DNA from: Pseudozyma flocculosa PF-1
Lineage: Eukaryota > Basidiomycota > Ustilaginomycetes > Ustilaginales > Ustilaginaceae
NCBI RefSeq assembly: GCF_000417875.1
Contig: NW_006920879.1
Coordinates: 553,367-617,366 of the forward strand
Length of the DNA stretch: 64,000 nucleotides
Direction: 5' to 3'
In this document: piece by piece, positions 47,006-58,431 of the stretch
Numbering within the stretch: the first letter of the stretch is position 1
How the letters are laid out: each line of letters starts with the position of its first letter
Program-made: the position numbers and the translations under genes
Notes under the pieces: model-generated
The model's input: the letters and a program-made list of their open reading frames with translations, nothing else
What the model was told of the DNA's origin: nothing
Databases searched by the model: none

Positions 47006-47521
47006 GGTGGCGGAGCGGGGCGGGGGAGTGGGGGGTGAGGGTGGCTTGCGCCGGTGTGCGTGCGGCGGTGAGGTGCGTGTAGGATGACAAGGAGAGAGGT
47101 GAGGTGCTGGGTCGAAGGGGAGGGAGGAGAGAGGGGAAGGATGGATGGAGGCGTGGGCAAGAGGGTGCCACGGCCACCTTTGCACGCCCGCCCGTCGGCC
47201 AAGCGGTGGCCTCCGCCAGTCCGAGCCCGCGTCGACAAAAAGTGGAGAAACCCTGGCCTGGCCTCTGTGGGCTCGAGCCCCTGAGCCGCACGAGTGAGGT
47301 ATGGATATGGCCAGCTAACTAGCATAGGGCAATGGACGACGTGGTCCGCGCATCGCAGCCACCTGTGGCCGAGGGGCCACCGGTCAAGGGGGGGGGGGGC
47401 CGTGCCTGCCACCAGCCCCTCGACCACCTTCGCCACCTCCTTCGACCCCCTCCCTCTTAGCCAGCTCAACCACCGAGCTAGCACACCAGGGATCATCGCA
47501 AGGAGAAACCCGCAGCACACC
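47006..47521. other. Divergent promoter region, RPD3/VMA7
   Basis: 516 bp. It includes a run of 12 G at 47388-47399. No further gene. Confidence 0.6.
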
Positions 47522-48294
47522 ATGGCACAGTCACAGCAGACGTCCGAAAGGACCCTGGTCGCCCTCATCGCAGACGAGGTAAGCAACGCCGCTCCCCCCG
47601 CCTTCGTCTTCCCCCTCTGCCCCTCCCACTCACCCTCCCCTGCCCTCTTGACACCACCGTTCGCACGCTGCACAACAGGACTCGACCACCGGCCTGCTCC
47701 TCGCGGGCATCGGCAACGTCGACGAGGCGGGCGAGAAAAACTTCTACATTGTCGACAACACGGTTCGTCCCTCTGCGCCTCCCCCGACCCCTGCCGCTGC
47801 CGCTGTCACTGTCACCCGCCGTCCGTCGTCTCCCTCTGACTCTTGCCCGTGCGCCCTTCCACCCTCAGACGTCCGTTTCCGACATCGAGGAGGCCTTCAA
47901 CCGGTACACGCAGGAGCGTAAGGACGTCGGAATCCTCCTCATCAACCAGCACATTGCCGACAAGATCCGCCCCATCGTCGATCGCTATACCCAAGCCTTT
48001 CCCGCCCTCCTCGAGATCCCGAGCAAGGACCATCCGTACGGTGCGTCTCCGCGCGCGCCTCGTTTGTGGGCAGGTCGGTGCAGGGCCGAGCGCGATACTG
48101 ACGTCCTGATCGTACCGTGTCCCCCCCGCGTCCCCTTTGCGCCGCCGGCCCAGATCCGGCCAAGGATAGCGTCCTGAAGCGCGTCCAGAAGGTGAGCAAC
48201 GCTTCACGATCCGGCCTCGACTCGATGAGGTGCCAGCGGCTGATCCCCAGCTTTATCCTCCACTCCCACATCCTCCCAGCTCTTCGGCGAATAA
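47522..48294 (+). CDS. VMA7: V-type ATPase subunit F
   Basis: Five coding exons (47522-47578, 47679-47762, 47869-48040, 48154-48191, 48280-48294) give 121 residues; yeast Vma7 is 118. The protein is a central-rotor subunit of the V1 sector that acidifies vacuoles. It matches yeast along its length: [50 protein letters not shown] and [19 protein letters not shown], ending RVQKLFGE. The last coding exon contributes only LFGE and the stop. The second intron uses a weak donor GTTCGT, accepted because it gives exact family continuity. Its 3' end faces the hydrolase gene 216 bp away. Confidence 0.95.
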
Positions 48295-48510
48295 AGCACC
48301 GCCAAGTGCCTGCGCATCCAGTCCACGCACCCTGTACATACCCCTCCCTCGACGACATCAGCAACTTGCACATCTTCCCAGGAACCCCTCGCCCGACTCG
48401 GCAGCACGTATGACAGGTTATCCACGCCCATCATGAGGCATGTGTGCACGTCTAAGCAGGATTTCTAGCGGCAGCATCGCATCTGGGCAGCAGCGCCGCA
48501 GCGCCGCAGA

Positions 48511-50527
48511 TCAAGCATCCGGGTCGAGCAGGAGCCACTCGACGATCTCGTTAAACTCGGGCCCGCCGTGCATGAGCATCTCGCCGTGCACCTTGCCCTC
48601 GCCAAAGAAGAGGCACCGCGCCGGCAGCCCCATCTCGAACAGGTACTCGCGCGTCTCGCCGGCGTGCAGGATGGCGTCGTGCTCGGCCAGGTAGAACCGT
48701 GTCTTGCTGGCATCCGTCAGGTTGGGGATCTGTCGGCGGCGGGGAGGGGTTAGAGTGCGGCGGCAGGCGTGTCAGCCACGTGAGCGCCCAAGACGTTGGC
48801 CTCCCATGATTGCCGCACGGTCGACTCACCTCGTCGGGCCAGAGCAGCGAGCTGGACCACTGGAAGTAGCGGCAGAGGGTGTTGGCCGTCCCCAGCTCCC
48901 TCGCCACAAAGTAGCGCATCAGCAGTTCGATGGGCGTCTCGACGCGCTTGTAGAGAAAGTTGCCGCAGACGTGGGGCACCCACAGCTGAAAGCAGACCGG
49001 GTCGACAAAGCAGCTGCGCCGCACCAGGGTGCCGAGCGACTTGAGCAGCCAGCTGTGCACCAGCGAACCGTACGAGTGCGAGAGTACCGTGATACCGCTC
49101 TCGTGCCAGCCGTTGGACGCAATGATGCGCCGGAACGCCGCCGTCGTCTCGTGGTGTCCAAAGGGCGACAGGAACGACGACGAGTGGATCGCCTGCGAAA
49201 TGTTGGGCTGCAGCAGGATCAGCACCGGCCGGTCCTGGAACACGGGCGAGGCGAGAAAGAAGTCGACGAGCGACGCGTACTGCGCCAGCCCGATGCCCAG
49301 ACCGTGCAGAAAGATGAGGGGCGGCGCCTTGGACGTCTTTGCATCCCATGCTTTGGGCACGCGAAGGAGGTAGGGCAGACGACCCTCGATCTTGCGCTTG
49401 AAGCCGCCACCGATGGCCTTGCGGATGACGAGGTGCGACAGCGTGTTTGTCACGACATAAGAAGCCAGCGGCCGCCCGGACACGCGCACCGGGTCGACGG
49501 TGAGGCGCATCATCCGCAGGCGCGGCGACGAGGCCTCGTCGTGATGATCGGCCCACTGCGGCGACCGCAGCGGGTATGGCCGGCCCTGCCTCACCTCGAG
49601 CAACTCTCGGCAGTATTCAATGAACTGCAGCCGGTCGCCCTTGGTCGGGTCCCACTCCCCGGGCGCCGCGCGGGCACCCTGAACGTCCTCCTCTTCCAGA
49701 AAGAGCGGTGCGGCCCCCCCAAAAGTGGCGATCGAAGGCGGCATGGGCGAGGGAACGGCCGAGGGGATGGGCGAGCCGTCGTCGTCGGAACCGGAGCCCG
49801 CAGAGCCGCGCCGGTGCTCGTCTTCGATCTCCTCGAGCGTCGTGCCGAAGATGGACCAGGCGAGCCACTGCTGGATATCGCGGCGTGTGATGTGGTCAAA
49901 GTGCGCTCCGAAGAACCACTTTGACTGCGCCTGCTGGAACCGGATGGCGCGCGGGTCGTCGTGCTCGAGCGGACGATGGACAAAGTTGGGGACAAAGCTG
50001 GCGGTGCGCAGCCGGCCCATGCGACGACGGACGTCTTCGGCCGCGGCAGTGGCTTCAGCGTCCGAGGGCCGCGCGAGGGCTGTCGCCGAGCCGTTTTGAC
50101 GTGGTGGAGCGAGCCTCCCAGATGCGCGGGCGGTGTCGTTGGTGCCGTTTGGCTGCTTGAGACCGCTCTCGAGCGCCTTTGCAAAGACGGTGCGGATGAA
50201 GCGCTTGCCGTAGAGCGGGCGCGGACCGGGAGCCTGGATCTTGCGAGCCAGCCGGGCGTGGTAGATGGAGAAAGCGGCTTCCACTGCGCAGTAGACGAAG
50301 AGGCCGTTGAAGAACCAGGGGTGCCGTGTTGGGCAGAGGTGCTGGAGCAGCGGGTGTGACTGGAGCAAGGCGGCCTGGGTTGCCAGAGGCGGGTAGCGAG
50401 GAGCCGCTGCGAGGTAGACGAGGCGAGAGACGAGGATGACCCAGCAGGCTGGAGTGATGCTCCACACGAAGACGACGAGGACACGTGCGACGAGCATGTA
50501 GGCATCGCCGGGGATGAGATGACCCAT
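48511..50527 (-). CDS. Membrane-anchored alpha/beta hydrolase, unknown substrate
   Basis: Two exons (50527-48830 and 48729-48511, intron 100 nt) give 638 residues. N-terminal hydrophobic segments (about residues 12-38, and around 67-87) suggest membrane association. The C-terminal half is an alpha/beta hydrolase: an oxyanion-loop motif PLIFLHGLGIGLAQYASLV, a nucleophile elbow VLSHSYGSLVHSW with Ser485, and a terminal part with YLAEHDAILHAGETREYLFE and VHGEMLMHGGPEFNEIV, which can supply the acid and His. The first exon alone lacks the catalytic C-terminus, so the intron matters. Similar multi-domain hydrolases of unknown function are common in basidiomycetes. I cannot name a substrate. Confidence 0.85.
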
Positions 50528-50642
50528 GTTGGCCGATGGAGGGTGCAACGAGGAGGATAGCCGGGCGTCTACCCAGAGCTGAAGGAAATTGCTTGGGCGC
50601 CGTCTTTTGTTCTCGGGGACTGCAGCTCGACGGGATCCGGGG

Positions 50643-50650
50643 TATATAAG
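50643..50650 (-). promoter_or_regulatory. TATA box of the hydrolase gene
   Basis: The minus strand reads CTTATATACC about 120 nt upstream of the ATG at 50527. Confidence 0.5.
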
Positions 50651-50849
50651 CTGCAATGGCCGGCGAGTTGGGCTGCCTGGGGAGTGGGTATGTGGTGGCG
50701 GCAAGGCAAGAGGCAGGGATGGGATCTAGAGGGCTAGCAGGGGTAGCAGGCCGAGTGTCGCCTTTGAAAGACGCCGACTGGCGGCTAGGAAGGCGAACTT
50801 TTTTGGGCGTCGCCTGCCAGCTCGTCAAGCTACGTGAAAGGAGGCCTGG

Positions 50850-50876
50850 CCAGACCAGACCAGACCAGACCAGACC
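50850..50876. repeat. (CCAGA)n short tandem repeat
   Basis: Five perfect 5-bp CCAGA units between GGCCTGG and ATGCCAGG, inside a larger CAGG/CCTGG-rich patch. Confidence 0.9.
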
Positions 50877-51643
50877 ATGCCAGGCCAGCCCAATTCAGGG
50901 TCCACCTGGCCAAGCACCACCTTTCAGCTGGCAGCACCAACCAACCAAGAGGCCGACCGGCGGGCATACCTACCTGCCACCTTATCACCGCGGGATGGGG
51001 CTGGCGTAACGCGACAAACCAGGGGCATCACCCCTGGCCTGCCGCTGGCCAACATGCGATAGACTCGCCCGAAGACAGAAAGTGCAAGCAAGCTAAGGCC
51101 CATCGTCGCCGCCACGCACCCCTCGCAAGAAGCGCAAACCAAGCAAGCAAGTCGGCGATGGACCGGGACAGCAGCTCCTTCGACCCCGACCAGCGGTGGT
51201 CCCTGCATGGAGCCAACGTCGGCCGAGAGAGGACAATACAACGCCAAGTGGCCGTCGTCGATGACATCTCCGGCCTCTGTCAAGAGAGCCGTGTCGGGAC
51301 CCTTGCCCCGCGTTCCATCCCCCCTCTGACCGTCCAGACGGCGGGCGACCACTGGCGAGGGGCCCCAGCAGGTCTTCTGAGCCCGACGAGGCAGATGACA
51401 TCCGACGTCGCTGTCAAAAGGCTGTCGAGCTGGTCTTGCGAGAGGTCGGGTCTCTGCACTCGCCGCTCGGCACAATCTGAATGGCCGGGCACCGCATTGA
51501 TCCTCCCCTGTAAGCGTCATGGCCCTGGCCTGGCCCTGGCCTGGCTGACCACAGGGTCCATGGTCAGCTCGTCGAAAGCCTCGCTCCTCGCCCTAACTAT
51601 CTCGAAGCCGCCTCATTGCTTGACCGAGGAGAGTCCAGAGGGG

Positions 51644-51649
51644 TATAAG
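51644..51649 (+). promoter_or_regulatory. TATA box of the P450 gene
   Basis: GGGTATAAGA about 115 nt upstream of the ATG at 51762. Confidence 0.55.
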
Positions 51650-51761
51650 ACGACCTCGTTCGTGCTTCGCATCCTGCGACGGGCCCACATCGCAGGGCGT
51701 CCTTCGCTCATCATCGGTACCTTTGCCTGCACCTCCCCGAGCTGCAACCACTCGCCCAACC

Positions 51762-53414
51762 ATGTCGCAGCTCCTGTCGAGCCTCATCGAGCTGCCCACG
51801 CAGACCCTCGTGCTGGCCACGGCGGTCGCGGTCGGCGCAGCCGCCTTGCTTGTCCACGCCTACCTCTTCGACGCCGTCGGCAAGCACGGCAACCTGCCAC
51901 CGGGCCCGCCCGTCGACTCTCTCTTCTCTGGCCACCGCATCCCGTCCACTCACCCATGGCGGTACCTCGAGAAGCTGACCGAAGAGTACGGCGACATCTT
52001 CACGCTGCGCATCGGCCGGTCGCCCCTCTTTGTGCTGGGCCGCGCGTCGTCGGCGCACCGGATCCTCGAAAAACAGTCGGCCCTCTCGTCGAGCCGGCCG
52101 CGCCTCGTCCTCGCCGGCGAGCTGCTGTCGAACAACAAGCGCATCCTCCTCATGCCCTACGGCGACCAGTGGCGCCTCTACCGCAAGGCGATGCACGAGA
52201 CCCTCAACGACACCGTGGCAAAGCAGTACGAGCCCATCCAGGAGCGAGAGGCGCGCATCGCCACCCTGCACCTCGGCCGCCTCGGCCAGGCGGACGGCGG
52301 CGGCGGCGACTTCCAGCGGGTGCTGCACCGCTACGCCGCCAGCGTCATTATGCAAGTTACCTACGACTATCAGGTCCAGACGCTCGACGACCCGCTCGTC
52401 CGCTCAGTCGCGCAGCGCGGACACGCCCTCGCCATGTGCATCCGTCCCGGCGCCAGCGTGCTCGACCGGTACCCGCTGCTGGAGCACGTCCCCACCTGGC
52501 TCAACCCGTGGAAGCAAGAAGGGCTGCGCCTGCGGAAGCTCGAGCAGGAGCTGTACCTCGGCCAGGTGATCAAGGTGCGCGAGCGCATGGAGCGCGGCGA
52601 GTGCGCGCCCTGCTTCGTGTCCAAGATGACGGAGCGACAGCAGGAGCTGGGCCTCACCGACCTCGACGTGGCGGGCATGAGCGGAAGCCTGTTTGGCGCC
52701 GGATCCGACACCACCGCCAGCGCGCTCAGCATCTTTGTCATGGCCGTGTGTCGGTACCCGGCGGTGCTGGCCAGGTTGCACGAGGAGCTGGACCGCGTGG
52801 TGTCCAGGGACCGCATGCCCACCTTTGACGATATCCCGCAGATGCCCTACGTCCGCGCCACGGTGCAGGAGGTGCTGCGGTGGCGGCCCGTCAGTGCCGG
52901 AGGCTTCCAGCACTCGCTGACGGCCGACGTCGAGTACAAGGGCTACGTCCTGCCCAAGGGATCGACCGTCGTCGGCCCGCACTGGTCCATCTCGCGGGAC
53001 GAGCACGAGTACCCTGAGCACGACGTGTTCAAGCCCGAGCGGTTCCTCCAGAGCGGCGGTGCAGAAGCGAACGGAACCTCGGCGCAGGACGAGGTCAAGG
53101 GCACCTGGTTCGCGCCGGCGCGCGGCAGCGTGGCGTTTGGCTTCGGCCGCCGCGTCTGCCCGGGCCTCAACGTGGCCATGCGCTCGCTTCACATCAACAT
53201 CGCGTGCATGGCGTGGGCGTTCGACATCGCCCAGCCCGACGGCCGGCCGGAGCGCGTCGACACGTTTGCCTTCAACTCGGCCGCCAACTCGCACCCGCTC
53301 CCATTTGACGCCACCTTCACCTACCGCGACCCGGCGAGGAAGGGCGTGGTCGAGGAGGAAAACATCGCCACCGGCGAGCTCGACAGGATCGCAGCGTCGC
53401 GAGGTGCGACCTAG
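51762..53414 (+). CDS. Cytochrome P450 monooxygenase
   Basis: Single exon, 550 residues. An N-terminal membrane anchor (about residues 14-36) is followed by the proline hinge LPPGPP. Other hallmarks: the I-helix oxygen motif GAGSDTTAS, the K-helix ExxR in EVLRWRP, PERFLQSGG, and the heme loop FGFGRRVCPGLNVA with the iron ligand Cys466. It looks like an ER-bound class II P450 that needs a P450 reductase. The general type resembles fungal CYPs annotated as O-methylsterigmatocystin oxidoreductase-like, but such names say little about substrate. No polyketide, peptide or terpene synthase lies within reach in the window, so cluster membership is not supported. Confidence 0.95.
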   Translation: MSQLLSSLIELPTQTLVLATAVAVGAAALLVHAYLFDAVGKHGNLPPGPPVDSLFSGHRIPSTHPWRYLEKLTEEYGDIFTLRIGRSPLFVLGRASSAHRILEKQSALSSSRPRLVLAGELLSNNKRILLMPYGDQWRLYRKAMHETLNDTVAKQYEPIQEREARIATLHLGRLGQADGGGGDFQRVLHRYAASVIMQVTYDYQVQTLDDPLVRSVAQRGHALAMCIRPGASVLDRYPLLEHVPTWLNPWKQEGLRLRKLEQELYLGQVIKVRERMERGECAPCFVSKMTERQQELGLTDLDVAGMSGSLFGAGSDTTASALSIFVMAVCRYPAVLARLHEELDRVVSRDRMPTFDDIPQMPYVRATVQEVLRWRPVSAGGFQHSLTADVEYKGYVLPKGSTVVGPHWSISRDEHEYPEHDVFKPERFLQSGGAEANGTSAQDEVKGTWFAPARGSVAFGFGRRVCPGLNVAMRSLHINIACMAWAFDIAQPDGRPERVDTFAFNSAANSHPLPFDATFTYRDPARKGVVEEENIATGELDRIAASRGAT

Positions 53415-53590
53415 CCCCGGATCGGTTTCACCTGGAGGTCCGGAGTAGACACCCCAATGGAACTGGAACCGATTGTTCGCCATGACCGTAGAGAGCGTGC
53501 CGCGAAAAGAGAGGTAGTGGTGTACAGGCAAGGAGGGGTGGATCGACCGCGCACAGCAGAGTATCGGGCGGGCTGGCCTGGCGTTGTCGC

Positions 53591-56006
53591 TCAGAAGTAG
53601 TCGTACCCTCGATGGCCGCCGTCTGACGAGGATGGCGACGAAGGACGGCGATGTGACGAGACCGAGATACTGACCGAGAGCTGCGACGAGGCGTGCGTCG
53701 CGCGGGAGTCGGTGCCATGATCGCTGGCCGAGGACGTGCCGTCGAATCGACGGTGCGAGCGGCCGACGTCGACCATGGCGGGATCGGCGGTGCGCGGTCT
53801 TCGAGCATGCAGCTTCTTCTGCACGTAGGCGGGCAACGGTGAGAGCGGCCTCGTGAGGACGTCGTTGGTCGCCGAGGCGTCTCCTTTGCTTCCTTCCCTG
53901 CCGTGCTGGTATAGGCCGAGGCCGTGGTGTAGAGCGGCGTCCTCGCTGCCCTTCCTCCGTTCCGGCGCAGTCCTTGGCGGTCGACGCTGAACGGCTCGTC
54001 CGTGGCCGTAGGCCGAGGCTGGGGTCCTGGGCCTTTTGGTCCCCGCGCCAGGCGTGTCGGTGCCGGGCTGATCGGTATCCGGTCTCAGCACCTCTTCGCC
54101 CGAGTCGTCGGGCCTGTCGAGGCGGTTCGGGGGCAACGTACGGCCGCTCTCGACCCAAAAGTCGACAATGGCCATCGACGCCGTATTGGGCCGAGCCGAC
54201 GACGTCGTCCGAGCGACTCGAAGCGGCCTGCTCACGGGCCCGAAGCCGTCGGCTGCCATAGTGGTGTCCAGGCCGCCAAACGTGTGGGTCGACGCCGTCG
54301 AGTCGGCGGTGCCCAATCGGCTGCCAGACGACGTGGCGTACGACTTGCCCGTCGACGGTCGCCGCTGGCACGGGACGGGAAACTGCCGTGCGATGGGCGT
54401 GAGCCCGCCCTTGAAGCTGAACTGGCTCATTGCGCCGATCGACTTTGACGTCGAGGGCCGCAGCTGCGCGACGTCGGCTGGCGTCTGCAAGTGTGCTGGT
54501 GCGTCCTTCCTTCGGCCGCGGCGGGTGTTGACCAAGGGAGGCATTGCCGTGAGGCTGTCTCCTCGTTCCAGTCCGTAAGTTGCGCCCAGAGCGCCTCCGC
54601 CATGGCTGAGCGCCCCCTGGTGGCCGAACGAGTCGAAAGTGTAGTGCGCCCGGGAGAGCGATCTTCGGTGTCTTGGTTCCGTCGAGGCCAGACCCCACTC
54701 GAACCGGCCGTTTGTCAGGTTCGGGCTGCCGCCAAACGAGGAGGGACTCAACGTTCCCTCGGCCCTCTCGTCGCTCAGCACCCGTTGATGGCCTGATTGG
54801 AAGAGATGAGCCGTGCTGTGATCGGCGCTCCAGATGAGCGAGGACGACGGCCTGTGGCCCTTGTCTCCCTCTGTGGGACTGGCACACTCTGCCGATGCCG
54901 AGGGGGGTGTCGTCTGCGGCTGCCATGGGGGCATCTTGTCTTCCCACACGGTGGAGGGGCGTGGTGGGCCGCCCCATAGCGACACGACGTCGGCGCGGCT
55001 GACCGGAAGCGCCCGTGTAGCGCGCAAGCTGCTCCCAACAAGGCAGAAGGGCAAGCAGAGTAGGACGTAACCAAACCAGCCGGCCAGCGCCGCGACGAGG
55101 ATCAGTGCGGCCGAGCTTGAGGGGGCGCTGGTGGCGAGCACCCACTGCAGCGTGAAGGCGGACGTGGCCACCGCCACACAGACCGAGAGGCGGCTGTTGA
55201 GAGTTGCGTCGGTGGGTCGGGCCGCCTCGTCCTGCGTCAGGTTCGCCACCGACGATTGGTCGTCCTTTGTGCTCCGGTTGTCGGAAGAAGAGGAGGCCCT
55301 TGAGACGACGATGGCGAAGATCAAGACCATCAAGAGCGATGTGAGCCCGCACAAGACCCAGAAAAAGGCGCGGATGGTATCGAGGTCGAAGAGCGGCGGC
55401 GGCGCCCCGGGCTTGGTGGGGGCAGAGCCGTACTTGGCGCCGAGCATGGTGGTGAGGAAATGGAGGAAGAAGACGAGTGGCGCGAGCGAGAGGACGAGGC
55501 GATGCAGGACGACGTGGAGCCGCCTCGCGTCCTCCCTGCAGTGCCGTGACAGGCCAACCAGGGCGAGCAGCAGGCACCCGCAGGGAACGATGCTCGCCGC
55601 GGCGATGGCGATGGCGACGGACACGCCGGGTTGCCCGTCGGCGCTGGGGCTGCGGACCAGTTTGTCGGCCAGGCGTATTGCGGCGCAGCTGATACCGAAC
55701 GCTGCCAGCAGCGCTGGCGTGCGCAAGCCGATCCATCCCGCCAGGGAACGACGTCGCAGCAGCATCGCGACGATGAGGGTGACGCCGACGATGAGGTGGC
55801 CCAGGCCAAGGAGGTCGACGAGGTCCTTCTCGACCGAGGTGCCATGGGTGCATCGAAGCGGACCGGCCGCCGAGGTGGGCGCAAAACCTGCGCCGAGGGA
55901 GGAGGGGATATCGCGACAAGTCAAGGGGGCGTCAGTACGGTCCGGCTCGCCAGCAAGGAAGGGCACCAAGTCGGCGTCGGAGATACCTACACGAAAGGAC
56001 AGCCAT
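53591..56006 (-). CDS. Seven-transmembrane receptor-like protein with long cytosolic tail
   Basis: The model has a 16-nt first coding exon (56006-55991), a 103-nt intron (donor GTAGGT, acceptor CGGCGCAG) and exon 55887-53591, giving 770 residues. Seven hydrophobic segments can be counted between about residues 30 and 275 (e.g. LGLGHLIVGVTLIVAML, IPCG-like IVPCGCLLLALVGL, FFWVLCGLTSLLMVLIFAIV). A polar Ser/Pro/Gly/Arg-rich tail of roughly 490 residues follows with no domain seen. The shape fits a fungal GPCR, but no family motif is decisive. The frame of exon 2 is open far upstream past a TATA box, so the true start must be downstream of that TATA. The short first exon is inferred. Confidence 0.65.
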
Positions 56007-56170
56007 GGCGGTACGCAGATCCACCCTGAATGCTGCTCGGCAGGACGGGCTCGCGGAGGGAAACCCCAGAAGAGAAGGTGGATGGGAGAGGAAAGGAGGG
56101 GGGCCAACAGCAAGAGGGGGGAGCGCGGATTTCGCCGCGACCCCCTGGGTCGAAGCGATGCCGTGGCACC

Positions 56171-56176
56171 TTTATA
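56171..56176 (-). promoter_or_regulatory. TATA box of the 7-TM gene
   Basis: The minus strand reads TATAAAGG about 165 nt upstream of the proposed ATG at 56006. It argues against using ATGs farther upstream at 56332 or 56248. Confidence 0.5.
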
Positions 56177-56985
56177 CGAGGCCAGCGTACGTCCGTCGAC
56201 CTGGACTCGTCCCGCGTGACAGGCACGGCAGGGCGGCGATGCAGGCATGCGGGATAGCTGGGATGAGATGTGGCGAAGGTTCAGCCCGCAGGATGACAAC
56301 AGCCGGGCCCCCCGTTCTCCTTCCCCGGCCATTCGGCATGGAGGCGGGCGGAGGAGCGAGTCGGGGGCTCACCAGCTAGGCTTCGACGGGCCGGGTTCGG
56401 CATGAAGTCAGGACAAGCGTAGGCGCAATAAGGCTGGGTTTGGACAGGGTACGGACGGCCATGCATGCTGGCTGGCCAACGTTGAGAGCATGTTGTATGT
56501 CCATGCCTGCCTGTAGGTCCATCTCGCTGCCAGCCCGGTCGAGGTCGTGGGCACTCGTCGGTCGAGGCAGGGCCCTATATCGATCGACTGCAACGACGGC
56601 GCACTACGGTCACTCCGTTGTCACGGGCCTGGTCCTGGATCTGCAACGGGCAAAGGGGAGAGGGGTCAAGGTGGGAAGCGAGGATGGCCGTAGTAGTCCG
56701 TTTTGTCCACGACCGCCAGCCATGCCGTCGCCCCCATCGCCTGCCACGCGTCGAGGTGGAACCCACCACATACCTCGACTAGCCTGCCACGTACCTTTCC
56801 CACGGCAGCAGCTGAGGCGAGCTCAGGAGAGGTACGACGTGTATGGAGCAGCGCCAACTCGCCGCCCCAGGCGTAGCTCAGGCTGTCTATCTGCGCTACG
56901 GCTATGCACCTTGCTCGCACTCAGAGCTTCGGCGCAGCATGTACTTGCTACCATATATATGTAGCTGCACTGCTGCGCCCCTGAT

Positions 56986-57034
56986 ACGGTGCGATGCGGT
57001 GCGACACGGTACGGTACGGTATGGTACGGTGCGG
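56986..57034. repeat. Imperfect 5-bp tandem repeat (ACGGT/GCGGT)
   Basis: About nine degenerate units such as ACGGT, GCGGT and ACGGTACGGTATGGTACGGT, in the 56-58 kb gap. Confidence 0.85.
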
Positions 57035-58431
57035 CCAACACCTGCAGAGAACTTCGGCGTCTCTCTGGACGGCTGCCGTGCAACACCGGGGGCCCTAGCC
57101 TGCCTGTACGTACATTTGCCTGAATGCGACTTGCCTGCCTGCCCGCATGCTTGCTTGTTGCCACGACGACTCCGCCTGCCATCTGACGTGATGCTACCGA
57201 CCTTTTCTCCATGGCGGTGCACGGATGGCTCAACGGGGACGGTCGACGTACGTGCGTTCGCGCGCGCCTACGCTGGGCGTGCTTGGCGCTGCGACGATGA
57301 CGGCTGCGAGCGTGAGCGTGCATCCCCGTATCGGCAGCCGGGTGTTTATGGGCTCGGGCTGACTTGCGAAGGTATCGTCCGCAGAGGCCGAAGGGGGCAG
57401 AGAGGCAGGGGCGACAGGCCAGCTGCGGAGTACAAGTTCTAAACGGGGACCATCAACTAGAGCAGGCAGGGGTGAGGGGCCCGGCAAGATGGCGCCAAAC
57501 CTGCGCCACCATCGCTCGACTTCCTGTCCTGACCGCTCGGGAAGGTGGCGCTCAAAGGGATGCGGCGATGCGGTCGCTCGTGCAACGCCACCCTGCCTGC
57601 CTCTGCTACCGACGGCAGGCAGCGGCGCAACAATGCAGAGGTCGGTGTCCGCTGCAAAGGTGCATGGTCAGTGTGAAGCCACTACTACTCGGCCCCCGGC
57701 TTCGATGAGCGTGATGCTAGGATGCCGCCAGACCTTGTCCCCTGTCGATCAACACATCGAGTGCTGTACCAACGTCTTCGAGAGCTCGATCTAGCGTCTT
57801 AGCTAGCTGGAAAACGTGGTGGGCCCGACCCGAACGAGCCATGCCAGCGATGGCTCAACCAAACAATCAATCTCACCGGCCCTCGCTCTCTTCGTCCGTG
57901 TCATGACCGTGGCAACATTTGTTGCACAGTTCGACGGGGTCCGAATGGATCGAGAAGGGGCGAGGCAGTTTGGTAGACAACGGGGCAGGCAGGCGGGCTG
58001 AAGAGTAGCGTAGCGTAGTGTCGAGTCAACGCCGCATCTGATGTGGACAGCAACGGCGTCGACACCGCCTGCAGGGACCACGGCAAAGGCGTCCCCGCCC
58101 TCCGATGCCACGTGGATCGTTGGCCGTGGTAGGAGCGACGCCGAGCTGCCTGCCCTGCCCTCGAGCCACCTCCACCACCATAGAATCCGCGGTTGTGTGT
58201 ACGTACGGACGTAGCACTTGCCTGCTCCCCCTCCCGTCTTGGCGAGCAATCTATGCGGACCCCATCTTCGCACTTCCGCCGATCGTATCAACAAGCAACA
58301 AGCCGGGCACTTCCATCCCACTGTCGCTCGCTCCATTCAACCGCGGCTGTCGCAGTTCCGGGAGCTCCCCTCGTGTGCAGAGGAATATCGTTTGGATTGG
58401 TTTCGGGGATCATGGCCGTGGCCGGCGATCT

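Larger units (their letters stand above)
50528..51761. other. Divergent promoter region, hydrolase/P450
   Basis: 1.23 kb between divergent starts, with TATA-like sites for both genes and a (CCAGA)n tract at 50850-50876. Open frames covering it are not protein-like. Confidence 0.6.
56007..58431. other. Large intergenic region
   Basis: 2.4 kb between the 7-TM gene start and the 3' end of the next gene. It contains an imperfect ACGGT/GCGGT tandem tract at 56986-57034 and several TATATA-like stretches (for example near 56575 and 56955). No frame has protein-like composition and no RNA gene was recognised. Confidence 0.5.

Noticed and set aside
52404..55919. 1171-codon minus-strand frame spanning P450 and 7-TM genes
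   Set aside because: It overlaps the P450 antisense and the 7-TM gene out of frame. It is Arg/His/Gly-rich with no family resemblance.
48511..56006. Secondary-metabolite or signalling cluster formed by hydrolase, P450 and 7-TM protein
   Set aside because: No backbone synthase, transporter or shared regulatory site was seen, and the neighbours are housekeeping genes.
56007..56332. Upstream ATGs (56332, 56248) for the 7-TM gene
   Set aside because: They lie upstream of a TATAAA on the same strand, and the intervening frame is not protein-like. The spliced start at 56006 is preferred.
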